A stretch of 64,000 bases of DNA. Origin: JAHOYW01 sp963664605. GTDB taxonomy: Bacteria > Verrucomicrobiota > Lentisphaeria > Victivallales > Victivallaceae. A program made the position numbers and the translations under genes. The number at the start of each line of letters is the position of its first letter. Within the stretch, counting starts at the first letter, position 1. The notes beneath the pieces are model-generated. The model was given only the letters and a program-made list of their open reading frames with translations, ran no database searches and had not been told where the DNA came from. Below, in pieces: positions 17,798 to 27,500 of this stretch. The stretch spans positions 4,216,001-4,280,000 of the forward strand of contig OY761536.1 in NCBI GenBank assembly GCA_963664605.1, written 5' to 3'.

Positions 17798-18588
17798 TAA
17801 AGAGGAATTCCGTGAATAAGGGCGGAAAAATCTCTGAATTTCACTAATTCGTTGAAATCATCAGCATGATATTTTACCGAAACCGTACTGACTCGTTCAA
17901 CTCCTGGATAAATCAAAGCCTTTTCCGCAACCAGAGGGTTGTAATATTCTATGATCAACTCGTAAGGCGCAGAAGGACAATAGGCTTTAAATTTACCTGC
18001 CACAGTTTTATTCACCGCTTCTATAGCTTTTTTACGGATTAGTTCCCTGGCTGCGGAAGGAGAAAGCGAAATCCCGGCATGCAAGCCAAATCCCTTTTTT
18101 ACTGGAGCTGTCACAATATTTTCTTGTATTTTTACAGCTTCACGGCAAGCGGCTTCATCACCTGTTATAAGTACAGTTGGAATACCCATGCATCCGGCAA
18201 TAACAGTTCGCCATCCGAATTCCCCTATCGCTTCTCCATGTAACAGCATTTGCCGCACCCCGGTATGGCAGAAAGAGTGTGCCAATATAGCATTTTCTGT
18301 CATAGACATAGCGTGCTGTCCGACAAAAAACTGAGCATCAAAAGTTTCGTCTATAGCACAGCCACCCTGAACAAGTTTGATTTCCTTGTGCAGCAATTCC
18401 AGGACAAATGGATGACTCTCTTGAACATATATTTCATCTGCGCCGGCTTCTAAAGCACCTTCAACCGCCGCATTGACTTCTTTAGTCATGAGGACATTGG
18501 CTTCGTGTAAACGTTCCGGCTTTGTATTTTGCGGCCATTGGTTAACACAAGCCACGCCTTCCCCATCCTGAACAATATAGATTTTCAT
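17797..18588 (-). CDS. M55-family D-aminopeptidase-like protein (DppA-like)
   Basis: A 263-aa member of the DppA zinc D-aminopeptidase family. The N-terminal metal motif is in VQDGEGVA (D8, E10). Further signatures are FFVGQHAM, FCHTGVRQMLLHGEAIGEFGW and VLITGDEAACREA. A strong GGAGG ribosome binding site lies 7 bp before the ATG. DppA-type enzymes release D-amino acids from short peptides such as D-Ala-D-Ala. Pairing with the M20 gene suggests processing of D-amino-acid-containing peptides, for example from peptidoglycan, within a glycan-use operon. That link is an inference. Confidence 0.88.
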   Translation of the reverse strand: MKIYIVQDGEGVACVNQWPQNTKPERLHEANVLMTKEVNAAVEGALEAGADEIYVQESHPFVLELLHKEIKLVQGGCAIDETFDAQFFVGQHAMSMTENAILAHSFCHTGVRQMLLHGEAIGEFGWRTVIAGCMGIPTVLITGDEAACREAVKIQENIVTAPVKKGFGLHAGISLSPSAARELIRKKAIEAVNKTVAGKFKAYCPSAPYELIIEYYNPLVAEKALIYPGVERVSTVSVKYHADDFNELVKFRDFSALIHGIPL

Positions 18589-18613
18589 GGAATCCTCCGC
18601 CCGGTTGATTCAT

Positions 18614-20491
18614 TTACTTCATTGTCGGTATTACTATACCGCGCATGATGATTTTCTGACAGAATAAGAATACCAGCAATGTGGGAACAGATGCCAGCGC
18701 GAAAGCAGCCATGCACATACCAGGTTCCATAGAATATCGTGACTGAAAATCATAAAGCCAAACCATAATAGTCCACATCTGCGGGTCCTGGCAAGTCAAA
18801 AATGCCCACATAAAACCACCATAAGCCATAGTAAAAGCACTTAGCGCAATTACCGCTAGAATCGGTTTGGACATAGGAAAAGTTATACGCCAGAATTTAG
18901 TCAATTCACCGGCTCCGTCGATTTCAGCAGCCTCATATAACTCGCGCGGCACACTGTCAAAAAAACCTTTTAACAGAAAAATACTATAGCCGTTAGCCAG
19001 ACCTGGTAGAACTAAAGCTCCGAAAGTGTTCAGCAGGTTTAGATCACGTAAGAGCAGAAAACCCGGTATCATGGCAACTTCAGCCGGAAATGCCATAGTT
19101 GCAAGAAAGAATATTAATATTTTTGCTGAAGTAGACTGCTTGCCTCTTGATAATGCATAAGCCGCCAGCGGGTTAACGGTCAAAGCTCCGGCAATCGTCA
19201 AACTTACCAGCAGTATTGTTACCCATACGGCTCTACCTTTAGTTAAGAGAAAATCAATAACTTTCTTGTAGTTGGCGGTAAAAAATGTCCAGCGGATACT
19301 ATGCTTATTTTCAGCAAACTCGATATAATCAGCCAGTTTTAACGGCAAACTGATCTGCTTAAAGTTTTTATAGTTGCTTGCATAAGCAGTATTGAGTTCG
19401 GCAATATTTTTATATTTATTTCGTAAAAAGTCACGGTAAAGGTCGACGGGACGATTAAGCTGCCATTTATCTGTTGGAATATTCTGCAATACAAAATCAA
19501 GCCAGTACATGCGTATAATAGGATCTTTTGGCGGAGTTGCGCTGAATTTAACATCTCTGGCGCTTTTTAATTCTTTTTTCAGCATAGCCTGCCATTTTTT
19601 ATTATAGTTCCCGGTAATTTTAATCAGACGCAGAGGATATTTCTTTTTGAGAAAGTCCTGCCATATTGGATATAATTTACTGTTTTTATTTTCCGGTATT
19701 GCTATATCGGAGAATTGCTTTGTTTTTATGCCAGTGGATTTAGTGAATTTTGAAGGATTGATAAAACGTTTTTCCAGGTAAAGAGCCCAAAGCATGGAAA
19801 TGGGAATGACTTTTACTTTATCAGCAGGAAGCTGCCGGTAATATTCAGTCAAATCATTAAAATCTGCACGTTGCGGCGGAAACCATTTTTGCTGGTTAAG
19901 AAAACTTACCAGTGGCAGTATCTCAGCAAAACTGTTAAAAGCACGCTGCCAGTTTTTATTAAGGGCTGCAATAGCATCTTTATCAGAAGCTTCAGTTTTC
20001 TGCTTATATTTTTTCTTTAGAAAATCACGATAGACGTCATAATCACTTGGAAAGAAAGAGGTGATATCTTGTGCGGGAAAGGTCTTTTTAAATGAATTCC
20101 AATCGCTGACTTCTTTAACACATTCCTGCGGGCAGCTTTCGTAACGTTTTGATATAATAGGATAATTTTTTGTTATAAAGTCTTCTTCCCCGCGTACATT
20201 CCCCCAAGTTGACCAATCCGCATCACGATGGTATATCACACTTAGCTGCCGGAAATACTCCCTGCCGTATTTGGCGTATAGATGCTTTTTGATTAACGCA
20301 TCGTTACTGGTCAGATATTTGGGGACGGCTTTAAGGTCATCAAAATCGAATGGACTGGTAACCGAACTGCTTAACATCAGCATAAAAGGATAAACCATAG
20401 TAATAGTACCAGCAATCAGAATTGTATAGATCCCGGTAAAAATCAAACGAATTTTTAAACTTTTCCTACCACCTTTTGAAATAATTGGCAT
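18614..20491 (-). CDS. Carbohydrate ABC transporter permease (MalG-like) with a large inserted domain
   Basis: A 625-aa inner-membrane permease. The first helix is at about residues 15-38. A hydrophilic insert of about 350 residues follows, before the remaining MalG-type helices (about 415-625), which contain the EAA motif LYEAAEIDGAGELTKFWRITFP contacting the ATPase. Typical MalG-like permeases are about 280 aa. The insert, placed between helix 1 and helix 2 and so probably periplasmic, contains repeated units of the form (Y/W)xDFLxxKY (residues about 168, 284, 361). It may bind substrate or the fused solute-binding partner. It starts 12 bp after the SBP-permease gene, with an AAGGA ribosome binding site. 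Confidence 0.9.
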   Translation of the reverse strand: MPIISKGGRKSLKIRLIFTGIYTILIAGTITMVYPFMLMLSSSVTSPFDFDDLKAVPKYLTSNDALIKKHLYAKYGREYFRQLSVIYHRDADWSTWGNVRGEEDFITKNYPIISKRYESCPQECVKEVSDWNSFKKTFPAQDITSFFPSDYDVYRDFLKKKYKQKTEASDKDAIAALNKNWQRAFNSFAEILPLVSFLNQQKWFPPQRADFNDLTEYYRQLPADKVKVIPISMLWALYLEKRFINPSKFTKSTGIKTKQFSDIAIPENKNSKLYPIWQDFLKKKYPLRLIKITGNYNKKWQAMLKKELKSARDVKFSATPPKDPIIRMYWLDFVLQNIPTDKWQLNRPVDLYRDFLRNKYKNIAELNTAYASNYKNFKQISLPLKLADYIEFAENKHSIRWTFFTANYKKVIDFLLTKGRAVWVTILLVSLTIAGALTVNPLAAYALSRGKQSTSAKILIFFLATMAFPAEVAMIPGFLLLRDLNLLNTFGALVLPGLANGYSIFLLKGFFDSVPRELYEAAEIDGAGELTKFWRITFPMSKPILAVIALSAFTMAYGGFMWAFLTCQDPQMWTIMVWLYDFQSRYSMEPGMCMAAFALASVPTLLVFLFCQKIIMRGIVIPTMK

Positions 20492-20503
20492 TGTTCTATT
20501 TCC

Positions 20504-23155
20504 TTAATTTTCCTGTGCTTTTCTGAATTCAACTTTGCTGAGAATTTTCAACTGCATCACAGTAAAGCCGATTAACATAATTCCTAATACCCACGCCATA
20601 GCAGTGGCAAAACCAAATTTCAGGTACATAAACGCATTGAACCAGATGTCTATACCTATTACCCTGGTTGCATTGTGCGGGCCGCCGGCGGTCATCACAA
20701 AGATATTCTGCATCGCGTGAAATGCGCCGATAAATACTCCAACGAAATTTATAACAATCAATGGCTTTAAGGTCGGAATCGTAATATGCCTTATCCGGTG
20801 AATTAAACCAGCGCCATCAACATCAGCAGCTTCGTAAAGGTCACTGGGGACACTAGTCAATGCTGCCTGATAAACTAAACTTCCAGCTCCGGCGCTCGCC
20901 CAAACCCCCGGGATAATTATGCAGATCATTGCAAGATCCGGGTCCTGCAGCCATTTAAAGCCGTTGGAGTGTACCCCAAACCATGATGCAACTTCAATAA
21001 CTATTGTATTTAAAAAACCAGCGGTGGACGGATCATAAAACTGTTTCCACATGAACATGATGACTAGTCCGCTGGTAACAGCCGGAAGATAAAACATCGT
21101 CCTGAAAAAGTATTTACCTTTCGGTACTTCGGTCAGTAAAATCGCTAGAAAAATCGGGATAACAAATCCTATTACAATTGTCAATCCGACATAATAAAAA
21201 GTGCGGATCAGGGTAAGGTAAAAGTTTTTATTACCGAAAATCATAATAAAATTATCAATTCCAACCCACTCACTCCCCCCAGCTATTTTATAATCCTGGA
21301 ATGCCATGAATGAACCGCGTATCAAAGGATAATATTTCCACATGACAATCGTAATCAATGCTGGCAGAATCCAGATATAAATTAAATCAAATTTAATTTT
21401 TCCTTTGGCGCCGGCTGTTTTATCAAGATTTTTAGTCATGCTTTTTTCAACTTTAGCGTTGAAGGATTTTATAACCGTACGCATTGCCAATACGAACAAT
21501 AATATCGCAACACTCCAGATTATCCATGCCCATGGACGCCATTTAGCCATCTTAGCTTCCGGCCATTTTTCAAACTTCGCGCTGACATTAACCGCAGCTT
21601 CTTTTATAATTTTTTCAAGGTCGGCATCTTTGGTTTCCCAAATACGCTCGACTAACGCCGGAGTGATTTCTGACTGTACTTCGGTCCAGCCTTTGTTGAA
21701 TGGTTCAGTGCGGTTGCGCTGAATAATTTTTTCAATATTTCTCCATGATGAAGGCAAATTATCATAAATTTCCATATAGCCTGCTTCTTTAAGGAAGCGT
21801 GGAAATACTAATCTTCCTTTGCCGCCTTCAACCATAATTCTGGTACGGTCTTTCAGATTTTTTTTGCTGGTAAAATCAACAAGTATATCCCATGTCGCTT
21901 TAAATGCTTCCGGGCTTCTTTTTTTGATTGATATCCCAAATAACACCGGCATGAAACTGCCGACTATTTTGCAGCCTTTTTTCACCGGCATTGGCCCAAC
22001 TCCAAATTGTCTTGGAGATACGCCAAACTCGTTAACTATTTTGTTGATATCAAGATTATAGCCAAAAAACATGCCTATTCTGCCGCTGGCAATTACTTTA
22101 CTTATATTCTTGTCTTCTTCGCCGCCTGATGATTGGAATAACACTCCTGTATAAATATTGCCTTTATTACCTTTAATTAACTTAAATTTCTTTCCCGTAT
22201 ATGGGGACTCGGCTTCTCCGGCAGCGAGCATCTCTTCTGTCAAATCAAAAGGTTCACGGGTTTCCGGGTCTTTGGTCCACTGCTGCCAACGCAGTTTATG
22301 AATAAATTTCAGTGCGGCTAAACCTTCAGGAGTGTCAAAACCCGCTTTCCAGTGCAGCTTGACTTTGCTTAAATCATCGCCGGTTTCCGGGTCTTTTAGA
22401 ATAGGGGTCTCTTTGTCTGATTCAATTGTCTTTCCAGTTTTTGGATTAATCTTATAACGCTTTACTAAGTCGCCGCCAGCCGACCAGACAATAGGATTGA
22501 AGCATAAAAAGCCCGGGGCCATAAAATATAATCCCCGCTGTCCCATTGGCTTGGATGGATTCTCTCCCGGTTTGAATGTGAGTTTCTGCGCGTAATGCCA
22601 CAATTCGTCCCAGGTCAATGGGCCGCGATTGGGATTCAAACCGACCTCGCGAAACAGGTCTGTACGAAAATTAAGCGTCTGCATATAACCAAGCAAATAC
22701 GGCAAGGCATAGACTTTTCCATTCTTAATACAGCCAGCCTTGAATTCCGGAGGAATATCATTCCATGGCTTAAATTTGACCTCATCACCTTCGATTTTCC
22801 CATCACCGTTTTTGTCTTCACCAATGAATTCATTCAAAGGCAGAAGGAATCCCTGATTTGCGTATTTTAAAGTTTCGTGAAACCACATTCTCCAGATATC
22901 CGGCGGGGTTCCACCAGCGACGCTCATCAGTTTTCCGGATTTAGCCGCCGCGCCAACAACTCGCAATTGTGAAAAAGGTTCTATTTTGACGTTCGGATGA
23001 CTCCTCATGTATTTCTCGAACGAATAATTCCTGGCTTGTTCCTCCAAAGTATAAGGCATAGGAGAATACCAGTCTGCAACTACTTTAATTGATTCAGTCG
23101 CGGCATTCATGCCGAAGACAACAAAATAAAGTAAAATTAAAAAATATTTTTTCAT
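20504..23155 (-). CDS. Extracellular solute-binding protein fused to a MalF-like ABC permease
   Basis: An 883-aa fusion. Residues 1-18 are a signal peptide or anchor. Residues about 20-535 form a family 1 solute-binding protein (PPDIWRMWFHE, GGDLVKRY, PEAFKATWDILVDFTS). A helix at about 545-567 anchors it, and about 590-883 is a MalF-type permease with the EAA loop LYEAADVDGAGLIHRIRHITIP. The binding domain carries an EF-hand-like calcium loop, DKNGDGKIEGDE (residues 114-125). The start overlaps the isomerase stop (ATGA). It would form the heterodimeric channel with the following permease. No ATPase gene is in the operon. The cargo is probably an oligosaccharide released by the operon's glycosidases. 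Confidence 0.93.
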   Translation of the reverse strand: MKKYFLILLYFVVFGMNAATESIKVVADWYSPMPYTLEEQARNYSFEKYMRSHPNVKIEPFSQLRVVGAAAKSGKLMSVAGGTPPDIWRMWFHETLKYANQGFLLPLNEFIGEDKNGDGKIEGDEVKFKPWNDIPPEFKAGCIKNGKVYALPYLLGYMQTLNFRTDLFREVGLNPNRGPLTWDELWHYAQKLTFKPGENPSKPMGQRGLYFMAPGFLCFNPIVWSAGGDLVKRYKINPKTGKTIESDKETPILKDPETGDDLSKVKLHWKAGFDTPEGLAALKFIHKLRWQQWTKDPETREPFDLTEEMLAAGEAESPYTGKKFKLIKGNKGNIYTGVLFQSSGGEEDKNISKVIASGRIGMFFGYNLDINKIVNEFGVSPRQFGVGPMPVKKGCKIVGSFMPVLFGISIKKRSPEAFKATWDILVDFTSKKNLKDRTRIMVEGGKGRLVFPRFLKEAGYMEIYDNLPSSWRNIEKIIQRNRTEPFNKGWTEVQSEITPALVERIWETKDADLEKIIKEAAVNVSAKFEKWPEAKMAKWRPWAWIIWSVAILLFVLAMRTVIKSFNAKVEKSMTKNLDKTAGAKGKIKFDLIYIWILPALITIVMWKYYPLIRGSFMAFQDYKIAGGSEWVGIDNFIMIFGNKNFYLTLIRTFYYVGLTIVIGFVIPIFLAILLTEVPKGKYFFRTMFYLPAVTSGLVIMFMWKQFYDPSTAGFLNTIVIEVASWFGVHSNGFKWLQDPDLAMICIIIPGVWASAGAGSLVYQAALTSVPSDLYEAADVDGAGLIHRIRHITIPTLKPLIVINFVGVFIGAFHAMQNIFVMTAGGPHNATRVIGIDIWFNAFMYLKFGFATAMAWVLGIMLIGFTVMQLKILSKVEFRKAQEN

Positions 23156-24558
23156 ATTTTCATTCCTATATTTTTAATTTTTATTTGATTAAATCTTGCT
23201 AATTTTTCAACAATCCCGGCTTTTTCCCCGGGAACTGCTGCCAGATGATGTGTGCCTCCAGCCATGCTGTAGCGGGTCAGAAAATCACCAACCGGCTCGT
23301 TTAATTGAATTACCCAATGAGGTATATCAAACTTTTCAAATAACTGGCGGTCCATTATTGCGGTTTCATAAACGATATAGATAAAATCACCTTTTTCATC
23401 AGTAGTCAAGCAGACTAGTGTTACAGGACCGGGTTCAAGGGTATAATGCATTCCTGTATAAGCTTTACAGCCTTTGGCCCAAAAATCTTTCCTCACTAGC
23501 CTTATTTTGGCGTTTTTTCTGGCTAACGCGGGATTACATTCCTGCATGTGAGTCATCAACATTAGATTTTTTTCATAATCCAGAGTGTAAATTTCGGTAA
23601 AATTAGCAATTCCCGCCAGTTGACGCATTTCTGCCATTAAAGCTGCTGTAACAATATCACCCTCAGCAGCATATCCCATACCTTCGCTAATAAGTTTATT
23701 GATGCCCAGAAATGGTATAGTTGGAATTTTGCCGATTAGTTCCAGAAAATTCATAGTAAATGCGTCCAGTTTGTTTTCCTGTACTAACAAGCGCATCGCG
23801 ATTTCCAGTTTGAGGGATAAACGGTGAATGTCCTCTGTTACCTCAGGGCTGACATCAAATTGCTTCAAGTCATTTTTTAACAGTTCATCGGTTTCAGAGT
23901 CCTTTACCGCCATAAATAATTCAACAAACCGATCAACGTTAAGCTGTACTTTTTCCGGACCCCATTTTTTTCGCATTTTATTTTCATCAACCGCAAAATC
24001 TCCCATCCCCTCAAATGCTTGTCCGAGTTTACCGACACGACAGGTTTTGGAGAAGCGATGGGCCCTGGCAGCCACAAGCCATTCTCTAAGTTTTCTTAAA
24101 GCATCTTTATCCTTGTAATGTCCTGATTCCAAGCCGAATATTTTATTATTACGAAGCAGTACGTTAGTTAGATCTTGTGTACCTTGGGTTACATGGTTTT
24201 CTAAAAGTATGTTGAAGTCGAAATCTTCATCTATTTTCCTGGCTTCTTGAGTATTCCATATTACTATTGGAATATCAGTTCCCATAATTGGATCGAGTGT
24301 CATTAAGCTTGCGGTATAACACATTGGAATCAATAAAATACAATCCACATCCAAAGATTCAGAGTTTTTAACAGCGGCTTTCACTTGGCTTTGTTTAAAG
24401 CAGATATTGCTATATTTTATTTCTGAAAACTCAGAAATTTCTCCACAATATTTTTTAAGCTGACGACATAATATTTTATTGAAATCAGGAAATTGTTTAT
24501 GGTAAAGCTCAAGTGATAAGCTCAATACCGAAATTTTTGGCAGCTCAACTTTTTTCAT
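23152..24558 (-). CDS. L-arabinose/L-fucose isomerase-family protein
   Basis: A 468-aa protein matching the AraA/FucI fold. The four Mn-site positions of AraA appear to be kept: E299 (in AAEGD), E322 (in NFTEIYTLDYEKN), H337 (in MTHMQECNP) and the late GGTHH histidine (H437 or H438). This supports an active cytoplasmic aldose-ketose isomerase. The sugar could be L-arabinose, L-fucose, L-rhamnose-like or D-arabinose. The neighbouring GH106-like gene hints at a deoxy sugar, but no kinase or aldolase accompanies it. It overlaps both neighbours by 4 bp. Confidence 0.83.
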   Translation of the reverse strand: MKKVELPKISVLSLSLELYHKQFPDFNKILCRQLKKYCGEISEFSEIKYSNICFKQSQVKAAVKNSESLDVDCILLIPMCYTASLMTLDPIMGTDIPIVIWNTQEARKIDEDFDFNILLENHVTQGTQDLTNVLLRNNKIFGLESGHYKDKDALRKLREWLVAARAHRFSKTCRVGKLGQAFEGMGDFAVDENKMRKKWGPEKVQLNVDRFVELFMAVKDSETDELLKNDLKQFDVSPEVTEDIHRLSLKLEIAMRLLVQENKLDAFTMNFLELIGKIPTIPFLGINKLISEGMGYAAEGDIVTAALMAEMRQLAGIANFTEIYTLDYEKNLMLMTHMQECNPALARKNAKIRLVRKDFWAKGCKAYTGMHYTLEPGPVTLVCLTTDEKGDFIYIVYETAIMDRQLFEKFDIPHWVIQLNEPVGDFLTRYSMAGGTHHLAAVPGEKAGIVEKLARFNQIKIKNIGMKI

Positions 24559-27500
24559 TGCATATCCTTCATTTCACATTGGCTGATTTTAAAAGTACCA
24601 TAACGAGATATATCTTTTAGCCCTTGAATACCGGAAAAAAGTGAAATACAGGAACTCTTACCGGGTTTGAAACAAAACGAAGCCATTATCTTATCGTTTA
24701 TTTCAGGTGTGTATCCCTTATATATTTTGTTCCACGGTATAGCGAAAGAGTAATAAGTTATTCCAGTTTTTCTTTGAGAATATTTCTTCCTGACGATAAA
24801 AAAGTCAATATTTGCATCCTCTTTTGGCGGAGCCTGATTGAAGAGCCTTCTGACCTTCAATGCCGGCCCATCAGGCGTTAATCCGGCTACAGCCTCAAAA
24901 GCAAGAGAATCATTGCAGGAAAAACCGAATTCCACACAGGACCTATGATGAAGTGCTTCGCATTCACTTATAAGTTCACATTCGTCATTTTCGACAATCG
25001 CGTCAACAAAAAGAGTTGTTGCATTACAATTCACAGACAGTAAAATTTCTGCATCAGGATTTCCGCTGATATTAATATTTTTATCTTCACTATCTTTGTT
25101 TAAAAGTAAAATATTGCTGTTTTTCAGCTCCGGCTTTTTATTCTTTATATACATAATGCTTGTATAGGCATCAGAATATGATGTTTTATTATTAAGAGAA
25201 ATATAATCAAAATCATCCAGCCATTTAGAAAAGGTTAGAAGAGGTAATTGAGCAGCCTTCAAGTAGACTTTTAATGAATAAGGCGCAACATGTTCGGTAA
25301 GCTGAAGTTTATGTTCAATACAACTTCCAGGAGCAAGTTTTGAAATATCTATTCTATCTGAACAAATACCACGAAGATTATTATCTTCCCAATATATATC
25401 AGTTTCAAGATTATATACTATATTTTCAGACATATTATTGATATTAAGCGTACCGTCAGAAATTGTCAACACAAGAGGATGAATAATATTCAAGGTTAAG
25501 GGAACCTTATGTTCTTTATTATCAGAACTCAATGCTATTTCAGCTAATATTTTCTCCTGATTTGCCGCAGATATTGGTACAAAAATCTTTACAGGGAAAA
25601 TTTTACTTTCTCCTGCGGCGACAGAGAAATTTGAATTTGCACTATATTCACATTTTACGCAGGGAGGCGCGGCGACTTTTAATATATATTGTTTTGATGT
25701 TTTTGCCGGATTAAAAATTTTCACATTGAAAATACAGGTGGTCCCGGCAATTATATCTTTCTTTTCAAATGCTAATTTGAGCATTTGGTGGAGGTCACAG
25801 TTTTTGTTTTCCCAGTTTATTTTTAAATCATTTACAGGGACTGGCGGCTGCAGTTTGATTTCTCTGCTCTGCCCCGGGTAGATATCAAAGAAGTTGTCAT
25901 GAAGAGATAAATCAGCAGATTCAGTTTCAATAGAAAAATTACGAATATAATTTGCTGATGAAACAATGATTGACTCAAGTTTGTTATTAATAATATTCTT
26001 TTGTATTTCCGGTTCCGCATCAGGTATTTCCAAATTTTTAACACTAGTCATGAAAAAACGGTTCTGGCTGACTGATTTGTTATTTTCCCTATAACTAACA
26101 ATGACAAAAGAGGTTGATTTATCAATGTTATTCAACAAATCACCAGGTATAGAAAAAAATGCCAGTCCCTGATATTCTGACAGTTTTATTTGCTCTTTGC
26201 GGCGATGTAAAATCTGACCGTCAAATGTCATGATTTCCGCAAGTAATTCACCCTTTCTTTCCTGTGCCGTTTCATTCAGTAAATTAATATTTATATCTGA
26301 GCCGGAATAAGACGCGGAAGCCAGAACTGGAGAACAAGCCCTTTTCAGAAAATAATATGCCATTTTCTCACGACCGTAATAATCAACTAATGACCAGGTT
26401 GCGCCTGGATAAGCATCATTATACATCCACATGCACACGCCGCTGTTTTCCCAGCGGGAGTTTCTTAACGCTTCAAATTTATCTTTTATCATTTCAGAAC
26501 GCAAGACTTTGTAATAATAAGACTGCTCATCAAATGTCATTTCAAAATTATTGACAATGGCTTCATGAAGCAGACTGTCGCAAAACTGATTGTCATGTGG
26601 TATGAAATCATGAATCTGCCATATTGGATTTTGCCAGTCGCGGAAGTTTTCCGGCATGAAACAATCCAGAGAACGTTTGGACGGCGGGGAACCGCAAAGA
26701 TGCATTTCATTGATAAAAGACGGCATATTGTTCACAAAATCAGGAGCGTCAATTCCGCCTAAAGGCCCATGAAAAATACCGCTGTCAACTTTGAGAAAAT
26801 CCTCTCCAGGCACATCATTGCTGCCTGAATAGGCAGAAGAAGGCAGGTAGGGACGTGATGAATCTAATTCATTCAAAAAATCCGGAATGATTTCATGAAA
26901 AATACATTGTCCATAATATTGGCCGTGAGGCCGCATATTTTTGAATGCGTCATTGTTGCATTGCTGGTCAATCTCATTATTTCCACACCAGGCAATAATT
27001 GACGGATAGTTGCGCAATTCCTTTATAACTGCTGGAATCTCCATTTTTACATTATCCATGAAATTATTGTCAAAATCAGGATACTCGGCGCATGAAAACA
27101 TAAAATCCTGCCAGACCATGATTCCGAATTCATCACATAATTTATAAAACTCAGGATCTTCGTATATGCCTCCTCCCCAAACGCGTAGATAATTAATCCC
27201 TGCATCACGCGCCAGCTCAAGAAGATGCCTTCTGTGTGCAGAAGATACCCGGGCTGGAATTATATCAGCCGGTACCCAGTTTGCACCTTTCATAAAAACA
27301 GCTTTGTCATTAATAAAGAACCGGAATCGGTAAGCGCCTTCTTTCCTTCTTGCGCCTTCTTCTATTTTAACTGTCCTGAGTCCGAACTCAAGGCTTTCCC
27401 GGGCAAGCCGTTGCTGATCTTTAACAAGCTGAAAATCTGCTTCATATAGATTCTGTCTGCCATAGTTTAAGGGCCACCACAGGGCAGGGGCTTCAATCGT

